Origin: an uncultured Bacteroidota bacterium
GTDB lineage: Bacteria; Bacteroidota; Bacteroidia; Chitinophagales; Chitinophagaceae
Length of the DNA: 9,846 bases
Direction: 5' to 3'
NCBI GenBank assembly: GCA_903944755.1
Contig: CAJATB010000178.1
Location: 1 to 9,846, forward strand
Part shown: piece by piece, positions 6,177-9,846 of the stretch
How positions within the stretch are numbered: the stretch's first letter is position 1
How the letters are laid out: every line of letters starts with the position of its first letter
Position numbers and translations under genes: made by a program
The notes under the pieces: model-generated
What the model was told of the DNA's origin: nothing
What the model saw: the letters and a program-made list of their open reading frames with translations, nothing else
Databases searched by the model: none

Positions 6177-7412
6177 CTAGTGGATTTTTATTTTCACCTT
6201 TTCTATTCTAGTATCACTTACTGCTAGGATTTCGGCATCGAAATGGTCCAAGTGTATAGTGGTGCGCACCTTGGGTATTGCTTCGTGGCGGTGAATAAGG
6301 TAACCACTTAGGGTTTCTGAATTGTCTGCAGAGAAGTCTATACCATATTTTTCATATAAGTAATCTAGTTCTAGGCGACCACTAAAAATATATTCAGTTT
6401 CAGATAATTGTTTTTCTAGGAATTCTTGCTCGTCGTATTCATCATCAATTTCACCGAAAATTTCTTCTAATACATCTTCCATGGTAACAATACCTGCTGT
6501 GCCACCAAATTCATCCACAACCCAAGCAATACTCTTTCTTTTTTTAGAGAATAAACTTATTAAATCTGCTGCATTCATGCTTTCTGGAACTAAGATAATA
6601 GGGTGTAATACCGATTTGATATTATTGGGTTTCTTGAATAAATCTAATTGGTGTACATAACCCAAAATAGTGTCTAGTGTATCTTCATATACAATTAACT
6701 TACTCAATTTTGTTTCTACAAATACGGCCCTGATTGCTTCAATAGAAGTGTTTATTTCTACGCCAACAATTTCTGTTCTGGGTACTAAGCATTCTCTAAT
6801 TTTTATATCTGGTAGGCTTAATGCATTTTCAAATAAATCGGTATTCAGCTCCTGCTGTTGTTGCTGTTCGGCTGATTGCTGTATAAAATGGGCTAAATCT
6901 ACTTTTGAAAAGGCTTCTTTTTGGTTTACAACTTTAACATTGAATAAGTGTTGCAAAACAAATTGAGCTAAATTAACCATCACTTTTGTAATAGGACTAA
7001 AAAGCAAGTGGAAAAAGTTGGCAATACTAGCGAACCTTGTTATCATGGAAGCTGCTCTAGCCTTGAATATAGCTTTTGGTACTAGTTCTCCAATTAACAA
7101 TATTACTAAAGTGGACAGCACCGTATTGCCTAATAATATTGAATACTCACTAAGTTGTAATTTACCCCAAACATGTTCTTCCAAAAGTTGTTCGAATAAA
7201 ATTCCAAAAACAACTAAAGATATATTTACCCCAATTAAACAGGTGCCAATAAATTGAGTAGGGGCTTGCAAGAAACGAGCAATAATTAATCCAGCCCTAT
7301 TGCCCTGTTTTTTCTTTAGTTCTAAACTTAATCGGTTGGCACTTACGAAACCAATTTCATAGCCAGAAAAAAAGCCAATTAAAATAAGGGATGCAATAAT
7401 TGCAAAAATCAT
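6177..7412 (-). CDS. CorC/HlyC (CNNM, DUF21-CBS) family membrane protein
   Basis: A 411-residue protein with the full hemolysin-like layout. The N-terminal DUF21/CNNM membrane domain (~1-155) has helices near 2-18, 53-75, 91-112 and 128-155, with GELVPKAIFKARA (108-120) as its signature. A CBS pair (~205-320) includes LVPRTEIVGVE (209-219) and VDEFGGTAGIVTMEDVLEEI (299-318). A CorC_HlyC domain (~335-411) begins IFSGRLELDYLYEKYGI. Relatives are linked to Mg2+/Co2+ resistance or efflux with nucleotide sensing by the CBS pair; in Bacteroidota the gliding protein GldE is a paralogue, so the exact role is uncertain. A QQQQQ run (183-187) sits in the linker before the CBS pair. I recall this gene type directly after lptC in Bacteroidota; here an aldo/keto reductase separates them. 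Start 7412 lies 32 bp after the reductase stop. Confidence 0.92.
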   Translation of the reverse strand: MIFAIIASLILIGFFSGYEIGFVSANRLSLELKKKQGNRAGLIIARFLQAPTQFIGTCLIGVNISLVVFGILFEQLLEEHVWGKLQLSEYSILLGNTVLSTLVILLIGELVPKAIFKARAASMITRFASIANFFHLLFSPITKVMVNLAQFVLQHLFNVKVVNQKEAFSKVDLAHFIQQSAEQQQQQELNTDLFENALSLPDIKIRECLVPRTEIVGVEINTSIEAIRAVFVETKLSKLIVYEDTLDTILGYVHQLDLFKKPNNIKSVLHPIILVPESMNAADLISLFSKKRKSIAWVVDEFGGTAGIVTMEDVLEEIFGEIDDEYDEQEFLEKQLSETEYIFSGRLELDYLYEKYGIDFSADNSETLSGYLIHRHEAIPKVRTTIHLDHFDAEILAVSDTRIEKVKIKIH

Positions 7413-7444
7413 GATTGATATATTTTATGAATACTAGTTTACTG

Positions 7445-8434
7445 TTAGTATTCGTAAGGTTTAGGTTTACTTTCTACAATGCCTTCAATTTGCTCCATAA
7501 TTTCTGGAGTTAATAATGTTGCAGTATCTAATGCTGTTAAGTTGTCTAGTAATTGTGTTTTGCTTGTAGCACCTAATATTGCAGTAGTTACATTTGGATT
7601 TTTAATACACCAAGCAATGCTAAGGGAAGCGGTACTCACTTTTAAGGCTTTTGCTATAGCGCCTAATTGTTGTACGCGTTTTATTTTATCCTGTATCAGC
7701 CATTGGTCTCTTAACCATTCAAATCCTTCTATTTGAAAACGAGATCCTTCGGGGATACCATCATTATATTTACCTGTTAATAATCCAGCTGCAAGTGGAC
7801 TCCAAATAGTAGTACCCAGGCCAACATTTTTAAATATTTCAATATAGTCCTTATCCACTTTTTCACGTTCGAATAAATTATACTGTGGTTGTTCCATCGC
7901 AGGTCCTATTAAACGGTAGGATTGCGCAATGCGGTGTGCTTCCATAATTTCAACACCACTCCATTCGCTTGTGCCCCAGTATAATATTTTACCTTGTTGA
8001 ATTAAAGTATTCATAGTGTGCACTACTTCTTCAATGGGTGTAGATTTATCGGGTCTGTGGCAAAAGTAAAGGTCAAGGTAGTCGGTTTGCAACCTTTTCA
8101 GTGCTTCATGACATGCTTCTGTTAAATGCTTTCTGCTTAGTCCAGTTTGGTTTGGTTTATTTTGTTTCCCTCTCCATCCGAAATAGGCTTTCGATGATAA
8201 TACATAAGAAGTCCTGTCCCAGTTTTTTTTGGCAATCACACGACCCATCATTTTTTCACTTTCACCGCCTGCATATACTTCGGCATTGTCAAAAAAATTA
8301 ACACCAGCATCATAAGCAATGCCCATTAATTCGTCTGCTATACGGTCATCAATTTGTTTATGAAATGTTACCCAACTACCAAAGCTTAAAGTGCTTAATT
8401 GTAACCCGGTTTTACCCATTTTTCTATATTCCAT
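7445..8434 (-). CDS. Aldo/keto reductase, Kv-beta-like (AKR6-type)
   Basis: A 329-residue (alpha/beta)8-barrel NADPH-dependent oxidoreductase, cytoplasmic. The catalytic tetrad is complete: Asp49 and Tyr54 in FFDNAEVYAGGESE (47-60), Lys82 in LSSKAYFGW (79-87), and His126 in LYFCHRPD (122-129). Cofactor-site motifs are WGTSEWSG (153-160), PQYNLFER (183-190), WSPLAAGLLTGKY (211-223) and ILGATSKTQLLDNL (286-299). The FGWRG segment and YNLFEREKVD stretch resemble the voltage-gated K+ channel beta subunit/YghZ branch. The substrate is not predictable; this branch reduces small aldehydes and ketones. It starts 12 bp after the lptC stop and lies 32 bp before the CorC-type gene, so it is embedded in the envelope gene run without sharing an obvious function. 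Nothing is missing or broken. Confidence 0.94.
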   Translation of the reverse strand: MEYRKMGKTGLQLSTLSFGSWVTFHKQIDDRIADELMGIAYDAGVNFFDNAEVYAGGESEKMMGRVIAKKNWDRTSYVLSSKAYFGWRGKQNKPNQTGLSRKHLTEACHEALKRLQTDYLDLYFCHRPDKSTPIEEVVHTMNTLIQQGKILYWGTSEWSGVEIMEAHRIAQSYRLIGPAMEQPQYNLFEREKVDKDYIEIFKNVGLGTTIWSPLAAGLLTGKYNDGIPEGSRFQIEGFEWLRDQWLIQDKIKRVQQLGAIAKALKVSTASLSIAWCIKNPNVTTAILGATSKTQLLDNLTALDTATLLTPEIMEQIEGIVESKPKPYEY

Positions 8435-8446
8435 ATACTTACTTTT

Positions 8447-9040
8447 TTAAGGATTCGTTCCTGTACTATCCGATAGTATTGCAAAACTATTGGATTGTAC
8501 ATCAATAATCTTAATATCTTTTAAGTTTTGATCGGCTTCAAACCCCTTGCCCCATACTTTTGACAAAGGAGCATGTTGTTTCACAATTACGCCCTTATCG
8601 GTATGGAATTTGCCTGTTTGCTGGTCCCAAACCATTTCATTGCACCATAAAGTATCTCCTAAAACATTGTAAACAACCACGTTGTCACGTAAAAATACCT
8701 TACTATCTGCTTCTATAAAACGTGCATAATTTGCACTTAATTTACTTTCTACTTCTGTGCTACTATCTTTAAAAAAATCCACTTTAATAGTTTTTGGAAA
8801 TTCTATCATCTTACCGCTATCCAATAAATACTTATTCATTAACGGAGCCATTAGTTTTGCACTTATACGGCCACTTGTACTTATGTAAATTTCAACTTCT
8901 TTCCCTACATCAATCCCGCCTTCTCTTGAACTTAGTGCCTTTACCTCGTTTATGTTATTCTCGCAGGAGGCCATAAAAAAGCAGCTACTTATACTAGTAA
9001 CTGCTATTGTTATAATGTTATAGAATTTTCTACTAATCAT
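8447..9040 (-). CDS. lptC: LPS export protein LptC, lipoprotein form
   Basis: A 197-residue LptC-family protein, the periplasmic link passing lipopolysaccharide from the LptB2FG transporter to the LptA bridge. ATG 9040 is chosen over the in-frame ATG 9115 because it yields a lipoprotein signal peptide (MISRKF..., hydrophobic 8-24) ending in the lipobox-like FMASC with Cys26, and because the longer form would run deep into the upstream gene. The body matches the Bacteroidota LptC pattern: EVEIYISTSGRISAKLMAP (48-66), FPKTIKVDFFKD (81-92), KVFLRDNVVVYNVLGDTLWC (114-133) and QQTGKFHTDKGVIV (140-153), then VWGKGFEADQNLKDIKI (162-178). Classical proteobacterial LptC keeps an uncleaved TM anchor, so the lipid anchor is a phylum trait. 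The start ATG overlaps the 3' end of the outer-membrane gene by 8 bp (ATGATTAG on the minus strand), pointing to translational coupling. Confidence 0.9.
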   Translation of the reverse strand: MISRKFYNIITIAVTSISSCFFMASCENNINEVKALSSREGGIDVGKEVEIYISTSGRISAKLMAPLMNKYLLDSGKMIEFPKTIKVDFFKDSSTEVESKLSANYARFIEADSKVFLRDNVVVYNVLGDTLWCNEMVWDQQTGKFHTDKGVIVKQHAPLSKVWGKGFEADQNLKDIKIIDVQSNSFAILSDSTGTNP

Positions 9041-9846
9041 ATTTACGTTTATTAAACCAGACATCACTAAGGCTATAACCCAGTGTGAATTGAATAAAAC
9101 TTTCTTTAAAATCATTCACGCTAGAACCTCTTTGTCCCATTTGTAATGCTAAATTAATTACCGTGAATTGGTAGTCGTAAGAACGATATTTTCTTATAGG
9201 CAATCCCATTCCGATTGTAAATGCGGATATTGTTAAACCTTTATTATCGAAATTAATATAATCCTTTCCTGTGTAATAACCTGCACGATATGTGACAGTT
9301 GAAAAGTAGTTTTCAAAATCATATGGGTTAGGACAAAATTGTACACCAAGGCGCATCATCCAAGCATTGGAAAGTTTATCGGTAATGCCGTTTTCGATAG
9401 CGTCGCTATTGTAGGACTGGTACTTATTTCTCCATGCTGCATGATCAAGTTGTATACCAATTACCCATTGGTCATAGGTTCCTCTGTTAGATATTTCTTT
9501 TTTATGTAAGGCAATTCCAGCAGTTATTAAGGCCGGGATTTTTACTTTTCCAGGAACTTCTTTTTCATATGAAGCAGTGTCAATAGGAGTTTCAGAGGCT
9601 GAAGTGAATATACCTGTGGTACGCAACCTATCTTGCTTTGCAGACATGCTTTGGTCCAAAGTTGCAGTCGCTCCGTAGCTTAAACTATATTCAGTTTTGT
9701 CGGTTGTTTTTGCTTTTGTTTTGGATTTTAATGTTGTTTCTCCTAAAATTCCTAAGTTTAAAAATACGCCACTATAAATGGTATTTGTGCTAGCCATAGT
9801 TTGGTATAGGTAGGTAGAATCTGGATTATAGTCTAGGGATTTAATA
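9033..9846 (-). CDS. Predicted outer-membrane beta-barrel protein (5'-truncated by window edge)
   Basis: At least 270 residues. The frame stays open upstream of the first visible ATG (9797) to the right edge, reading IKSLDYNPDSTYLYQT, which looks like genuine protein, so the true start and signal peptide lie outside the window. The sequence alternates hydrophobic and polar residues with aromatic girdles, in candidate strands such as IYSGVFLNLGILGETTL, QWVIGIQLDHAAW, WMMRLGVQFCP, VTYRAGYYTG, LTISAFTIGMGLPI, QFTVINLALQMGQ and ESFIQFTLGYSLSDVWF, typical of an outer-membrane barrel. GMGLPIRKYRSYDYQFTVINL resembles the C-terminal part of FadL/OmpP1-like or PorV-like barrels, but I cannot assign a family with confidence. 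It overlaps lptC by 8 bp. I recall a hypothetical outer-membrane protein at this place, before lptC, in other Bacteroidota, which hints at a role linked to outer-membrane building; that is inference. Confidence 0.75.
   Translation of the reverse strand, partial: IKSLDYNPDSTYLYQTMASTNTIYSGVFLNLGILGETTLKSKTKAKTTDKTEYSLSYGATATLDQSMSAKQDRLRTTGIFTSASETPIDTASYEKEVPGKVKIPALITAGIALHKKEISNRGTYDQWVIGIQLDHAAWRNKYQSYNSDAIENGITDKLSNAWMMRLGVQFCPNPYDFENYFSTVTYRAGYYTGKDYINFDNKGLTISAFTIGMGLPIRKYRSYDYQFTVINLALQMGQRGSSVNDFKESFIQFTLGYSLSDVWFNKRKYD

Noticed and set aside
6850..6870. CAG/CAA run encoding five glutamines in the CorC-type protein
   Set aside because: Mixed codons in a linker, short and unremarkable; no sign of an unstable microsatellite.
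9041..9115. Longer lptC start at ATG 9115
   Set aside because: It would put 25 residues ahead of a proper lipoprotein signal peptide and overlap the upstream gene by over 80 bp.
9795..9797. ATG 9797 as the real start of the outer-membrane protein
   Set aside because: The frame is open to the window edge with plausible protein upstream and no signal peptide follows this ATG, so the start is probably outside the window.
1..9846. Search for tRNA, rRNA, CRISPR, insertion sequence, prophage or defence genes
   Set aside because: No such sequence was recognised; apart from the gap at 2877-3182 the window is densely filled with intact metabolic and envelope genes.

Overview
The window looks like a stretch of ordinary chromosome from a member of the Bacteroidota, most likely a Chitinophagaceae-like bacterium. 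The clues are AT-rich DNA, A-rich leaders with no clear Shine-Dalgarno sequences, one match to the Bacteroidota -7 promoter element TAnnTTTG, a TatC with the long cysteine-bearing first periplasmic loop typical of the phylum, a bacterial deoxyhypusine-synthase-like protein, and an outer-membrane protein - lptC - CorC/HlyC-type gene order that I recall from this phylum. The taxonomic call is inference; no rRNA or tRNA gene is present.

Layout. Bases 1-1808 carry two minus-strand genes: a trans-sulfuration PLP enzyme (cystathionine gamma-synthase/lyase type, cut by the left edge) preceded by a SdpI/DUF1648 membrane protein. A 93-bp divergent gap separates these from the only plus-strand gene, a deoxyhypusine-synthase-like protein (1902-2876) that ends in a strong intrinsic terminator. 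Bases 2877-3182 are non-coding and lie between two convergent transcription units. They hold a terminator for each strand and, between the terminators, a 120-bp element with 25-bp imperfect inverted arms.

Bases 3183-9846 are a run of seven minus-strand genes with gaps of -8 to +71 bp. In transcription order they are: an outer-membrane beta-barrel protein (cut by the right edge), lptC, an aldo/keto reductase, a CorC/HlyC (CNNM-CBS) membrane protein, tatC, rpiB and a secreted M28 metallopeptidase with a terminator behind it. The first part has an envelope theme: LPS transport, an outer-membrane barrel, a membrane CBS protein and Tat export. The reductase and RpiB are metabolic. The whole run may be one long operon or several with internal promoters.

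No phage, insertion sequence, CRISPR array, defence system or toxin module is visible. The two items most worth a second look are the inverted-repeat element at 2957-3076 and the deoxyhypusine-synthase-like enzyme, whose catalytic lysine is kept while several substrate-site residues differ from the eukaryotic enzyme.
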